NCBI GenBank assembly: GCA_905221605.1
Contig: CAJNDS010000287.1
Span: 1-64,000, forward strand
DNA length: 64,000 nucleotides
Direction: 5' to 3'
DNA from: Symbiodinium natans
Taxonomy: Eukaryota; Sar; Dinophyceae; Suessiales; Symbiodiniaceae
How positions within the stretch are numbered: position 1 is the first letter of the stretch; every line of letters begins with the position of its first letter. The translations under genes were made by a program, and so were the position numbers. Shown piece by piece: positions 35,546 through 46,040 of this stretch. The notes below the pieces were generated by a model. That model was not told the origin of the DNA. It made no database searches and worked only from the letters and a program-made list of their open reading frames with translations.

Positions 35546-35652
35546 ACGCAATTTTGCCCACTCACAGCAGTGTGGGCTCGAAGGAAATCCGGGAAGGGTG
35601 ATTAACGCCAAGGCGACTAAAGGCGACAAAGAGGCTCGAGAGGTCTCACAAC

Positions 35653-35943
35653 ATGCTCCCTCGGAAGATGCCCAATGCGCCAAAGATCATCTTCGGCCTG
35701 GCGTGTGTGGCAACGATTGGCACCGCCAGCTATGCCGTCATGAGCAGAAGCATCGACAAGGACTCGGAGCGCACATGGGGTGGGGCCTGTGTAGATACTT
35801 CGGGATGCATGAATGATCCCAATAATCCCGACGCCTTCCACCTGACATAGGGATTGCCCGAGACTGCATCTCCAGTCTTGCCAGAGGAGAGAATGTACAG
35901 GGGGGTCAAGTTCGACGTTGAGCGGATGAATCAGAAGTCCAAG
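35653..35943 (+). CDS. Short membrane protein, possibly PET117-like (cytochrome oxidase assembly)
   Basis: ATG 35653 opens MLPRKMPNAPKIIFGLACVA; a hydrophobic helix (IIFGLACVATIGTASYAV) is followed by charged residues (SIDKDSE). Further on, from about 35884, ERMYRGVKFDVERMNQKSK ends at a GC donor (aag|gcaggtg, 35943). Joining the two across an intron starting GA (aag|gactcg at 35757 or tcg|gagcgc) would give an N-terminal helix followed by an ER-M-GV-D-ER-K pattern, like PET117, a small mitochondrial inner-membrane factor. The resemblance is short, so the call is tentative. Without splicing, the first frame ends at 35850 as a 65-aa protein. The downstream end is unknown; a stretch at 36135-36203 (MSDFIVVEQVDEKWSIR, stop TGA) might be a later exon. 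Confidence 0.4.
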
Positions 35944-36784
35944 GCAGGTGATGAAGAGCATGTGCTTGTCAGATTCAGGAAGTCATGTTGGAGCTTTCGT
36001 GAGGAAGTGGCTACAGAGGAGGAACAGGCGGGCCACTACTACTCTAGAGCGGAGCTCTTTCTTCAACTCTCCACTCAAGTCCTCGCAACATCTCGCAACC
36101 CCTGTCAGGGCCGTCAGAAGTAACTCCAACACCGATGAGCGACTTTATCGTGGTGGAGCAGGTGGACGAGAAGTGGTCAATTAGAACCGGCGACCTTCGG
36201 TGACCGCTCATCCTAGACCGCATCTGCACCATTCTGCACCCGCATGTTGGACCCAATGCGGGCCCTGTGGAGCTGGAGGGAGAGCTGAGCTCTCGACGCG
36301 ACCCCCAAAGAAGCACCGCGGACATGTCGCGACAAAAGGCACGAGACGTGTGAGAGTGAGAGACGCCACAGAGGGAGCCGCTTAAGCCCAAGCCTTCAAA
36401 GTAAGTAGCATAGAAGGTAAAGAGTTAGCAGAGTTTTGTTTGTTGTCAAAAACACTTCCGCTTGCGAGATCTTGTGCGAGTCTGAGAGGAGCTAGCGCCA
36501 GCTCTGAACTTGGAGGCGCGATGATGCGACACACTCGGACACCCCTATCTTCACACAAATTGATTTCCGAGTTGTGCTGATTGTTAGATTTTTGGACCTG
36601 TTCGAGCTTCCTGGTACCAGGAGGACCCGCTGCCCCCACCGCCCCCGCTGTCGCCGGCTGCAGTTCCTGCAGCCCGGGCCGATGGGGCCGCTGCGAGCAG
36701 AGTGGAGCTTTTTCAGAGCCTTTTGAGAGCCTTTTGAGAGCCTTCTGAGTCTGCGAAATTCCGTCCCTTGAGTTGTTCTCCGAA
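35944..36784. other. Region with no firm gene
   Basis: Apart from the 36135-36203 candidate exon, nothing is supportable. Contains a ttttgagagcc repeat (three copies, about 36718-36750). Confidence 0.4.
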
Positions 36785-37442
36785 ATGCTCAACGAGGCGC
36801 TGCTGACAGCTCAGCTGATGGAGATGGGTTTCAGCCAGGAGCCTTCCAAAAAGCTGTCCCAGTTGGAGCCCTCACAGTTGCAAACCCTCCCTCCCAGCTT
36901 CTCCTGCCCGTTCTTTTCCGCTTTCTCCTTCAAGTGGCTGGTTTTGGCCTTTTCGGGGAGGGAGAAGACGGGGTCAGGACGTCGCCCTGGAGGCCGCGCG
37001 GCACTTCGGCCCCACCGGCTCCACCGAGGCGGAGGGGAAGAACGAGCATGGGGGAAGAGCCAAAGGGAAGAGTCGGCAAGAGAGAGAAGACATACATGCA
37101 TACATATATATATATATATCTCTGCATACATACATAAATACATACATACATATATATATAATATAGACAGAGGGAGAAGGGTCACAGTAGATCGTTTTAA
37201 GGGGAGGGAAGATTACTCAGAGAAGACACAGAGTCCCAAAGAGAGGAGGAGAAGGAGCTTCTCCAAGCTTCTCCATCCCTGTGCGGACACTGAGTTGTCC
37301 TTCTTCCCCGCCGTCCTTAAGTACACCTTCTTCCCCGCCGTCCTTAAGTGCAGCTTTGCTTCTCCGTTGTGCCAAAGTGGTGTAGGAGGCTATGGAGTGG
37401 GCCCTGGAGTCCACACAGGTGGCCAAGGACCCTGCACCGAAG
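36785..37442 (+). CDS. UBA (ubiquitin-associated) domain protein fragment
   Basis: Three stretches assemble into a UBA-like three-helix bundle: 36785-36852 (ATG start, LLTAQLMEMGFSQEPSKK), about 36978-37031 (VALEAARHFGPTGSTEA) and 37386-37442 (EAMEWALESTQVAKDP, after a tgtag acceptor, ending at aag|gtgtgt). The MGF loop, the central AL helix and the AMEW end are the UBA hallmarks. UBA domains bind ubiquitin. The second intron would start GA (gcg|gagggg, 37032-37385); the first join is unresolved (a GC donor after 36852 is possible). A further exon may lie at about 37718-37857 (TCEALGSLAKRLAKERPHVP). The full protein is unknown. Confidence 0.5.
37095..37165. repeat. ATAC/AT microsatellite
   Basis: acatacat/atatat run inside the presumed UBA-gene intron. 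Confidence 0.85.
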
Positions 37443-37890
37443 GTGTGTGGACGCTCTGTGTCTTTCGTAGAGCCGCAGAGTCCCTCTCGTAGTCACTCGT
37501 TTTATAGGGCATGATGCACGAGAGAGATTTGCAAAGCCTTCCGTGATACAGCCGCAAGATCCCCCGCCCCCAAGCCCAGTCCTTTTGGCATTTGTTGCCT
37601 TTGCTGCCTAGAGGAGTCTGTCCAGGCCTGGAAGGGGTGTGTTGTGTTGCCTGTGTTGCATCAGTTCAACGATGAAGAATGCAGTTTGAGTTGTTATGCG
37701 TTGCGGGGATGGCCTTAGGACTACATGTGAGGCCCTGGGGTCGCTGGCAAAGAGGCTTGCAAAGGAGCGGCCGCATGTCCCTCTGCGGGCCATGCGGGAC
37801 GCTGACCTCTCCGTGGAGCCTCTGGCATCAGAGACCTCGTATGTGTCTCCCCAAGTCGAGGCCCGGCAAGTCAGCTGCTGCGCGAATCCA

Positions 37891-37980
37891 TGACATCAGC
37901 TGACATCAGCTGACATCAGCTGACATCAGCTGACATCAGCTGACATCAGCTGACATCAGCTGACATCAGCTGACATCAGC
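37891..37980. repeat. Perfect 10-bp tandem repeat (tgacatcagc), nine copies
   Basis: Nine consecutive identical copies, followed by a partial tatcagctgg. Each unit contains tcagctga across its junction, a palindromic core. Confidence 0.95.
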
Positions 37981-40064
37981 TATCAGCTGGCCTCCACATG
38001 TGCGCACAGGCGGCCAGCGCGGCCGCTGGGAGGGCACTGGAGAAGAAGCTCGGGAACTTGCTTGCGCCTGAGAGTGCACGGTGGCATAACAAGCATAGTG
38101 TTGTGTATGTGAAAGTGTAGCTTCAAGGCAGCCTGTAGCACAACCCGTCTTGCGACTGTTCCCCAGGGCCGTGCTGTCAGAGCTCACGGGACGCAGAGGA
38201 CTTGGACGCTCTCTGACTCTATCTGTGACGCTTTGTATGATGTATGCATTTTCACATGGAACAAAGGCTCGCTGCGCTCTGCCTGGGCCCCGATGGCTGA
38301 CTAGCAGATTCGATGATGACCTTCTGGGCCGTTGCCAGGCTGACAACGATGGCAATGGGTATCGAGGTGGCAGAATATCGGTACATGCGGCCCTGCATGC
38401 TTTCATGTCACAGGGATCTTTTCGTTGCGAGTTCGTCCACGCTTCTGTAGGAAGGTGGGCGCACACATGATGGGCGGAGGTCCTCATTCGATTCCGCCCG
38501 AACGGCCCTTTTGAAGCTTCAGCTGCGTCAGCTTTGACAGCGATCAACAGTGGTCTTCCTTGAAGGAGGCAAGCGTAGGCAAGCGAGGACAGCATGAAAT
38601 GCCGCAAGGCAATTCTTCCCACATGTCCCGCAATACCCTCATTCCCCCGCATTCCTGCAAACCTGCCTTGAGAGAGGGCCTATAACTTAGGGGTTTGATT
38701 GGCGGGGTCTTGTATGGGGCCTGGCGCTGCTCTCCACGCTGCGATACGTGTGCGGTGACAATAATTGTCCGCAGAGGCGAACAATCGCCGATTGTGGAGC
38801 AGCTCCTCGCGTCCCCACCCCAGGGGCACATGTTTCTGGTGTGGAAGAAGAGACTGACAAGCTGAGACCAAACGTTCATCTCAGATGTTGTCGTGTTTCA
38901 GCGGCTCCCGCCAATGCCACCGACCCCCAAAAGGCAACTGTAGTCTAGAACGTTAAGCCGCCTTCCCTACACACTGGGGGAGACGGACCCAGCCAAGAAC
39001 CTTCGAGAGTGTGCTTGGCGGTCGCCCACAGCTGGGAAAACTGCTCTTGTTGGGCTTTTCTTGCGGGGGGTTCTTGCGCATCTTCGGCGCTTTGAATGGA
39101 GAGCGTCCTTTGGGAGCCTTGAGCTTTCTGCCATTTTTCGAGTTCCGAGTCGCCAGCTGATGCATACCAAAGCCCGTCGAGAGCTCTTCCGAGTGGTCCC
39201 AGCAGAGGGGAATTTCAGGGCCTTTTACCAAAGAGTGGGCTGGGTATGGCAGCGGCGGGAGGGCCCGGGCTGCGCTGGAGTCATTCAAAGAATGTACGAG
39301 AGTAGGCTGTGGGGCATTTCGGGGGGCCTGTGCGGGTTCCACGCGGGGCAGAACCTTCCAAAAGAGCCTACGAGAGTGGGATTTCCACGAGAGGGGGGTG
39401 AGAGCGGTGTGAGAGCGGTGTGAGAGCGGTGTGAGAGCGGTGTGAGCGGTGCGGACATCAGAATCTTTTTTGGAGTTCTTTCTGAGTTCTGAGAGGCTGG
39501 GCTTCCCTCTGCCCCGTGCACGGGAGGCCGCGGCGCGGTGCTCCACGGCCCGGCCAGAAGAGTTTTTCGCATCCCCTTCGCCTCTCTCTTCCTTTTTTCC
39601 TTCTCTTATTAATCTTATTATCTTTCCTCTTTTGCTTGCCTCTTTTTCTTTTCTGCTTCCTTTTTGCTTTGTGCCTTTGAGCGTTCTCTTCTCGCGCGGC
39701 TTGGCAGGTCGAGGGTGCCGTGGCCTGGCTGACGGAACCCGAGGCTTAGCAGGTGCTGGCTGCTGGCATCAGCTTGTACATAGGATCGAGTTCTCCGAAG
39801 AGAAATCTGGGAAAAGAGGACAGCGGGGAGTGCAAGTGACGAAAGACCTCTCGAGCCCTCTGCTCCGATCTGATCCGCGGCTTGCTCCGTGTCGGCTCCA
39901 AGAGCGGAGGGTGCAGTTCAGGGAGAGAAGAGAGGGAGCAGGGAAGGGGGAAATAAGAGCGAGAGAAGCAGCAGCGAAAAGCGCCGAGAGCCGCACGCAG
40001 GCGCGGGGGTGTGGGAGATCGTTTTGCCCCTGATTTTTGACCTGCTATGTGACCTCCCGCAAGG
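37981..40064. other. Region with ambiguous open frames
   Basis: Long frames overlap on both strands (for example 38150-38470 + and 39061-39423 + against 38953-39546 -) without a family motif or clear splice sites, so none is called. An 11-bp repeat (gtgagagcggt, about four and a half copies) lies at 39398-39451, and a CT-rich tract at about 39575-39670. Confidence 0.4.
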
Positions 40065-40229
40065 ATGCCGGAGACCGAGGAGAAGCCGAAGAAAGAGCCG
40101 CGGGAGGTCCCTCTTCCAGCTCTCTTGTCATTCCAAGTGTTGATGTCGGAGTGTTGCGGAGTGTTTGCTCCATGTGCTCTGGCTGATTGTCATCAAGGAG
40201 ATCACGCGCCACAGAATGATCATCTGTGA
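40065..40229 (+). CDS. Small ORF (54 aa), charged N-terminus, unknown
   Basis: ATG 40065 opens MPETEEKPKKEPREVPLPAL and continues to TGA 40227-40229. The charged Glu/Lys/Pro start looks protein-like; the Cys-rich second half (CCGVFAPCALADC) less so, and may be intron read-through. A second stretch, AQKKMEFWQQVLGSDKKK with stop TGA at 40373-40375 after a ggcag acceptor, may be the true last exon. No family recognised. Confidence 0.28.
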   Translation: MPETEEKPKKEPREVPLPALLSFQVLMSECCGVFAPCALADCHQGDHAPQNDHL

Positions 40230-40745
40230 TCAGAGGGTACCTGGCGGCTTCAGGGAGGCTTTGGGCTGCCACTCTCTGCCTTGTTGGGCACAGCCCCCAG
40301 CTTGGCAGGCTCAGAAAAAGATGGAGTTCTGGCAGCAGGTCCTGGGGTCTGACAAGAAGAAGTGAACTGCGGCACGTACGCTTGCTCCGCGACACAGATG
40401 CGCCTGTCTGTGACACAGCTTGCGGTCTTCCGGATGTAGCGTGATTCAAAGTGATGCTGGAGCATCGTTCAAAGGCACCGTAGCAACATCACATGGGAAA
40501 AGTCAGACACGCACGCACAAGTGGAACTCATGCTTGATTCTTCCCCGGATCTTGGCCTTGAAGCACCTTGGCGATGCTGGATGCTCAAATCTGCTCAAAG
40601 CCATCTGGGCTCCGGGCTCCGGGTTTCAGTCTGTGCGACGCCCTCAGCGCCTTGGCTCAGTTTGCCCATGTTTCCCCTTCACAGCGCCTTTCTTTGTCAT
40701 TGTGAGTCATAAAAGACACAGATGTAGACAGTCCTTGTGCGAGGT

Positions 40746-40768
40746 CCCCCCCCCCCCCCCCCCCCCCC
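40746..40768. repeat. Poly(C) run of 23
   Basis: Uninterrupted C homopolymer. A (TG)n run follows at about 40874-40896. Confidence 0.95.
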
Positions 40769-41397
40769 GCACACTTGCGAGCCCCAACTTTTCCCATCGC
40801 TGCCTCGCTTCGAAGGCTGGGAGCCGGCCTCCGCAGTGATGCCTCGGGCCCAGAAATCAAAGAGAGGACAGCGATGTGTGTGTGTGTGTGTGTGTGAGAG
40901 CAAGAAACATCTCAAAGAAATCTCATCTCCCAATGTGGAATGCGACATCGGCGGTTCTTCTTCTGCGTTGACCCATTGAATGCTACACGATGCGATGCTG
41001 AGGCGGTGGCTCCTCCTCGTAGTGTGCAATACTCAATTGCCACAGCAGAGAGCACGCCAACGTGCCCTCCTTTTGCAAGTCCCCAAGGCTGCCGCTGTGC
41101 CACGCCTTCGTAGCCCCTCCAAGCAGCTCCCAAGGCCAGGCTGAGGACTTTACAGCGACGAAATAGCTTGTGTGAGGTCGCCTCTGCTCTGTGGAGTTGT
41201 GCGTTTCCAGGCCTGCAGGCCCCGAGAGCCCGACGCAGCAGGCAGGATGTGCTCCAGAGCGAGGCTGGGAAGGGTTCCATGGGCTCCGAATCGGTTTTCC
41301 AATATGTTCCAATTCTCCGGTCTCGGTGGGTCCCTGTGCGTGGTGTACAGAGGTGCAGGTGGAGGTGCAGCTTTGCTTGCAGGTTCCTGGCTTGAGC

Positions 41398-42035
41398 AGC
41401 ACGTCTTTCGCGGCCGGCCGCCCAAACACATCGACATATCGGCCCTGTCAGACGGTGCACTGCTTTGGCTTCACGAGGCTCACTTGGGTGTTGCAGGAGC
41501 CGGGGCCTTTGCGTTGCGCCGGTGGTTGCAATCGAGCGTGTTGTCACAGTGGCTCGTGCCATGGCCCCGTGCCATGTCGTGGCAAAGGCCATTGTGGCTA
41601 GCCTCGCCCGCTTGCGCCGTTCCTCGACATCAATTGGGCCCTGCACGGATTGGCCCAAAGCACAAAGGCACAAAGCACTGTTCGCCGCTGTTCAGCCGAG
41701 GCACCGGGCTCGCAGCGGCAGTGTCGAGCTGGAATCCAAAGCCAGGAAGGCCGAGCAAAGTGTCAAGGCGCATCACAGAGACAAAGACACACATGAGGAC
41801 CATCTCTCTCTCTCTCTCTCTGCAGTCTTTGCTTCCTTCTCTCTTCTACTTTCTAGAGAGGTTGCAGGGCGGCGCGGCCCCGATCCCAGAGTCGAGAGAA
41901 TGCTGTGAAGTGTATGTGGGTCAGTGCACGTTAGTGCTCAGTGAGATTTCTCGCGGCTTTCGTGATCTCTCTCTGCAGATGCTGGTCGTCCGCAAGTCCA
42001 AGAACAACACCCACGTAGCGCTCTGTGACAAAAAG
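41398..42035 (+). CDS. Unidentified gene, probable exons
   Basis: Protein-like + strand stretches at about 41398-41490 (RPPKHIDISALSDGALLWLH), about 41691-41796 (SVELESKARKAEQSVKAHH) and about 41974-42035 (MLVVRKSKNNTHVALCDKK, after a ctctgcag acceptor, with donor aag|ggtgag or aaag|ggtg). A CT-rich tract lies before the last. The opposite strand is also open over 40912-41673, so the first stretch is uncertain. No domain recognised. Confidence 0.33.
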
Positions 42036-42370
42036 GGTGAGGCAGGCCTCACGGGGACGCATGGGGAGTCACGGCACGCCCTTGTGAAAGGTGCACAGTA
42101 AGCACACGCAGCACTCTTGCAGCACACTCATTTGTCGAATTCGAGGTTGTTTGGTGCACTACAGAGAAGCGCTACGGCGCCTTGGCTGCAAATTGCAGCA
42201 GCAGGATGTAGCAGGTGGTAGTAAAGGAACAGAAAGATGCAACTTCAAACAACTTCACACCCGAACCTTGGGAGAGTGTTTAGGTGAGCTCCTGCCGAAC
42301 GCCAACCGCGCCATTGAGGCCGGTGTGCCGCGCGCAACTCCGTGCGCTCTTGGCGCTGCGCACATACAAC

Positions 42371-42424
42371 ATCATGCAACATCATACAACATCATACAAC
42401 ATCATACAACATCATACAACATTC
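42371..42424. repeat. 11-bp tandem repeat (acatcatacaa)
   Basis: Five copies, the first with one variant base (catgcaa). Confidence 0.92.
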
Positions 42425-42602
42425 CACACGCCTCAACTCAGAGCTCAAAGGCCAGCAGAAGGAAGGTCACAAGCTCTCATCCTGAACCCCCATAGCCCAT
42501 AGCCCTTGGATGCCTACAGTGTTCCAAGGAGGCTGAGCAGGGGGTGTAGACACAAATCCGCGAAGGCGTTTGAACCTACGCTTGGGAACTCTAGAATTTT
42601 GT

Positions 42603-43835
42603 AATCACCAACCACCAACGCCCACCACTAACCACCACCACCGCCGCCGCCGCCGCCGCCACCACCACCACCACCACCACCACCACCACCACCACCACCA
42701 GCACCAACCAGCACCAACCACCACCACCACCAACACCAACCAGCACCAACCAGCACCAACCAGCACCAACCACCACCAGCCACCACCAAGCGCCACGAAG
42801 CACCACCAACCACCAACCACCACCAAGCATCACCAACCACCACCCCACCACCACCCAACCACCACCCAACCACCACCCAACCACCACCCAACCACCACCA
42901 CCACCACCACCACCACCACCACCACCAACACCACCACCAACACCAACACCAACACCAACACCAACACCAACACCAACACCAACACCAACACCAACACCAC
43001 CACCACCACCAACACCAACACCAACACCAACACCAACACCAACACCAACACCAACACCAACACCAACACCAACACCAACACCAACACCAACACCAACACC
43101 AACACCAACACCAACACCAACACCAACACCAACACCAACACCAACACCAACACCAACACCAACACCAACACCAACACCAACACCAACACCAACACCAACA
43201 CCAACACCACCACCAACACCAACACCAACACCAACACCAACACCAACACCAACACCAACACCAACACCAACACCAACACCAACACCAACACCAACACCAA
43301 CACCAACACCAACCAGCACCAACCAGCACCAACCACCACCAGCCACCACCAAGCGCCGCGAAGCACCACCAACCACCAACCACCACCAAGCATCACCAAC
43401 CACCACCCCACCACCACCCAACCACCAACCACCACCACCACCACCACCACCACCACCAACCAACACCAACCAGCACCAACCAGCACCAACCACCACCAGC
43501 CACCACCAAGCGCCGCGAAGCACCACCAACCACCAACCACCACCAAGCATCACCAACCACCACCCCACCACCACCCAACCACCACCCAACCACCACCACC
43601 ACCACCACCACCACCACCAACCACCACCAACCAGCACCAACCAGCACCAACCACCACCAACCACCACCAAGCGCCACCAAGCGCCACGAAGCACCACCAA
43701 CCACCAACCACCAACCACTACCAAGCATCACCAACCACCACCCCACCACCACCCCACCACCACCCCACCACCACCCAACCACCACCCAACCACCACCCAA
43801 CCACCACCAACCTCCACCAAACACCAACCGAGGGC
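42603..43835. repeat. CCACCA / ACCAAC array with higher-order blocks
   Basis: A 1.2-kb A/C-strand array. The centre (about 42929-43312) is nearly pure ACCAAC hexamer. On either side, a ~150-200 bp composite block recurs about four times (near 42700-42905, 43312-43440, 43466-43610 and 43630-43830) containing aaccagcacc, ccaagcgcc, gaagcaccaccaacc, aagcatcacc and ccccaccaccaccc in the same order. Continuous Thr/Asn/His/Pro or Trp/Gly/Val frames on both strands come from the repeat. Confidence 0.93.
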
Positions 43836-44082
43836 GGAGCCTGATTCCCCTCTTTGAGATCTCTAGGGTCACCGTGTCGGGTTCCCGCAAGATGCTGTCG
43901 GCGATGCCAAGAGCAGTCGGAAGCGGAAAGCGGAGTGCCATGGAGTCACACGGAGATCCACAGACATGCTTCCGCTAGAGTTAAGGGCAGGGTCTTGGGT
44001 TGAGATCTTGGGTGAGATGCCTAGAGTGGCGAGTGGGACTTAGCCAGGCAAGATATCAACTCGCTATATCTAGCTTGCAAGG
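43836..44082. other. Unique DNA between two large arrays
   Basis: Nothing supportable; single-copy in the window, without a clear exon. Confidence 0.5.
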
Positions 44083-44292
44083 TTAGCGATCATGAATGTC
44101 CTCTTCAGCTTCTGGCAGGCCGCCCTTTTCGTCGCGGACAAGCTCGGTGTTGAGTCCATCGTGCTGCAGGTCAAGGGCGCGCCAGGTCCTAGGTCGTCTG
44201 AAGCAGCAGCAGAAGGAGCCCATGGCTTGTTTGTGTAGTGCATCTGTTAGTGGCCTGCCCTTGAAGCCCAGCTGATGCTCATAGAGCTCGGC
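44083..44292 (-). CDS. Candidate last exon of a minus-strand gene
   Basis: On the minus strand an open stretch runs from about 44292 (AELYEHQLGFKGRPLTDALH) through a Cys-rich CCCFRRP motif and an acidic tail (EKGGLPEAEEDIHDR) to TAA at 44083-44085. It looks like genuine coding sequence, possibly after an acceptor in gcgggag|gcc. Its first ~30 bases (gcgggaggccgagc...gagcatcagctggg) resemble one edge of the 112-bp array unit that begins immediately to the right. No family recognised. It is one of the few minus-strand candidates in the window. Confidence 0.4.
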   Translation of the reverse strand, partial: AELYEHQLGFKGRPLTDALHKQAMGSFCCCFRRPRTWRALDLQHDGLNTELVRDEKGGLPEAEEDIHDR

Positions 44293-44429
44293 CTCCCGCC
44301 TCTGGGCCGGAAAATTACCCAGCTGACGCTCAATGATGCTCGCCTCCCGCCTCGTCACATCTGCGCAATCACTCGGTCGAAGGGTTTTGCAGACGCCTGG
44401 AGCTTAGGGGGTCACTGGACCAGCAAAAA

Positions 44430-46040
44430 ACCCAGCTAATGCTCAATGATGCTCGCCTCTCGCCTCGGTCGAAGCGTTTTGCAGACGCCACCGGACCAGA
44501 AAATTACCCAGCTGACGCTCAATGATGCTCGCCTCCCGCCTCGTCACATCTGCGCAATCACTCGGTCGAAGGGTGTTGCAGACGCCTGGAGCTTAGGGGG
44601 TCACTGGACCAGCAAAAAACCCAGCTAATGCTCAATGATGCTCGCCTCTCGCCTCGGTCGAAGCGTTTTGCAGACGCCACCGGACCAGAAAATTACCCAG
44701 CTGACGCTCATGATGCTCGCCTCCCGCCTCGTCACATCTGCGCAATCACTCGGTCGAAGGGTTTTGCAGACGCCTGGAGCTTAGGGGGTCACTGGACCAG
44801 CAAAAAACCCAGCTAATGCTCAATGATGCTCGCCTCTCGCCTCGGTCGAAGCGTTTTGCAGACGCCACCGGACCAGAAAATTACCCAGCTGACGCTCATG
44901 ATGCTCGCCTCACGCCTCGTCACATCTGCGCAATCACTCGGTCGAAGGGTTTTGCAGACGCCTGGAGCTTAGGGGGTCACTGGACCAGCAAAAAACCCAG
45001 CTAATGCTCAATGATGCTCGCCTCTCGCCTCGGTCGAAGCGTTTTGCAGACGCCACCGGACCAGAAAATTACCCAGCTGATGCTCATGATGCTCGCCTCA
45101 CGCCTCGTCACATCTGCGCAATCACTCGGTCGAAGGGTTTTGCAGACGCCTGGAGCTTAGGGGGTCACTGGACCAGCAAAAAACCCAGCTAATGCTCAAT
45201 GATGCTCGCCTCTCGCCTCGGTCGAAGGGTTTTGCAGACGCCTGGAGATTAGGGGGCCACCGGACCAGAAAAATACCCAGCTGATGCTCATGATGCTCGC
45301 CTCACGCCTCGTCACATCTGCGCAATCACTCGGTCGAAGGGTTTTGCAGACGCCTGGAGCGAAGGGGGTCACTGGACCAGCAAAAAACCCAGCTAATGCT
45401 CAATGATGCTCGCCTCTCGCCTCGGTCGAAGCGTTTTGCAGACGCCACCGGACCAGAAAATTACCCAGCTGATGCTCATGATGCTCGCCTCACGCCTCGT
45501 CACATCTGCGCAATCACTCGGTCGAAGGGTTTTGCAGACGCCTGGAGCTTAGGGGGTCACTGGACCAGCAAAAAACCCAGCTAATGCTCAATGATGCTCG
45601 CCTCTCGCCTCGGTCGAAGGGTTTTGCAGACGCCTGGAGATTAGGGGGCCACCGGACCAGAAAAATACCCAGCTGATGCTCATGATGCTCGCCTCACGCC
45701 TCGTCACATCTGCGCAATCACTCGGTCCAAGGGTTTTGCAGACGCCTGGAGCTTAGGGGGTCACTGGACCAGCAAAAAACCCAGCTAATGCTCAATGATG
45801 CTCGCCTCTCGCCTCGGTCGAAGCGTTTTGCAGACGCCACCGGACCAGAAAATTACCCAGCTGATGCTCATGATGCTCGCCTCACGCCTCGTCACATCTG
45901 CGCAATCACTCGGTCGAAGGGTTTTGCAGACGCCTGGAGCTTAGGGGGTCACTGGACCAGCAAAAAACCCAGCTAATGCTCAATGATGCTCGCCTCTCGC
46001 CTCGGTCGAAGGGTTTTGCAGACGCCTGGAGATTAGGGGG
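44430..46040. repeat. Dimeric higher-order subarray (188-bp period)
   Basis: Full 112-bp units alternate with a ~76-bp unit that lacks the cgtcacatctgcgcaatcac segment and reads cgcctctcgcctcggtcgaag. The dimer repeats every 188 bp (44628, 44816, 45004, 45192). Between 45192 and 46040 it forms a 392-bp tetramer with a longer variant unit (45396, 45788). Confidence 0.9.

Noticed and set aside
42570-43844. Long Thr/Asn/His/Pro protein (+) and Gly/Val/Trp proteins (-)
   Set aside because: They are direct translations of CCACCA/ACCAAC repeats with no non-repeat domain at either end.
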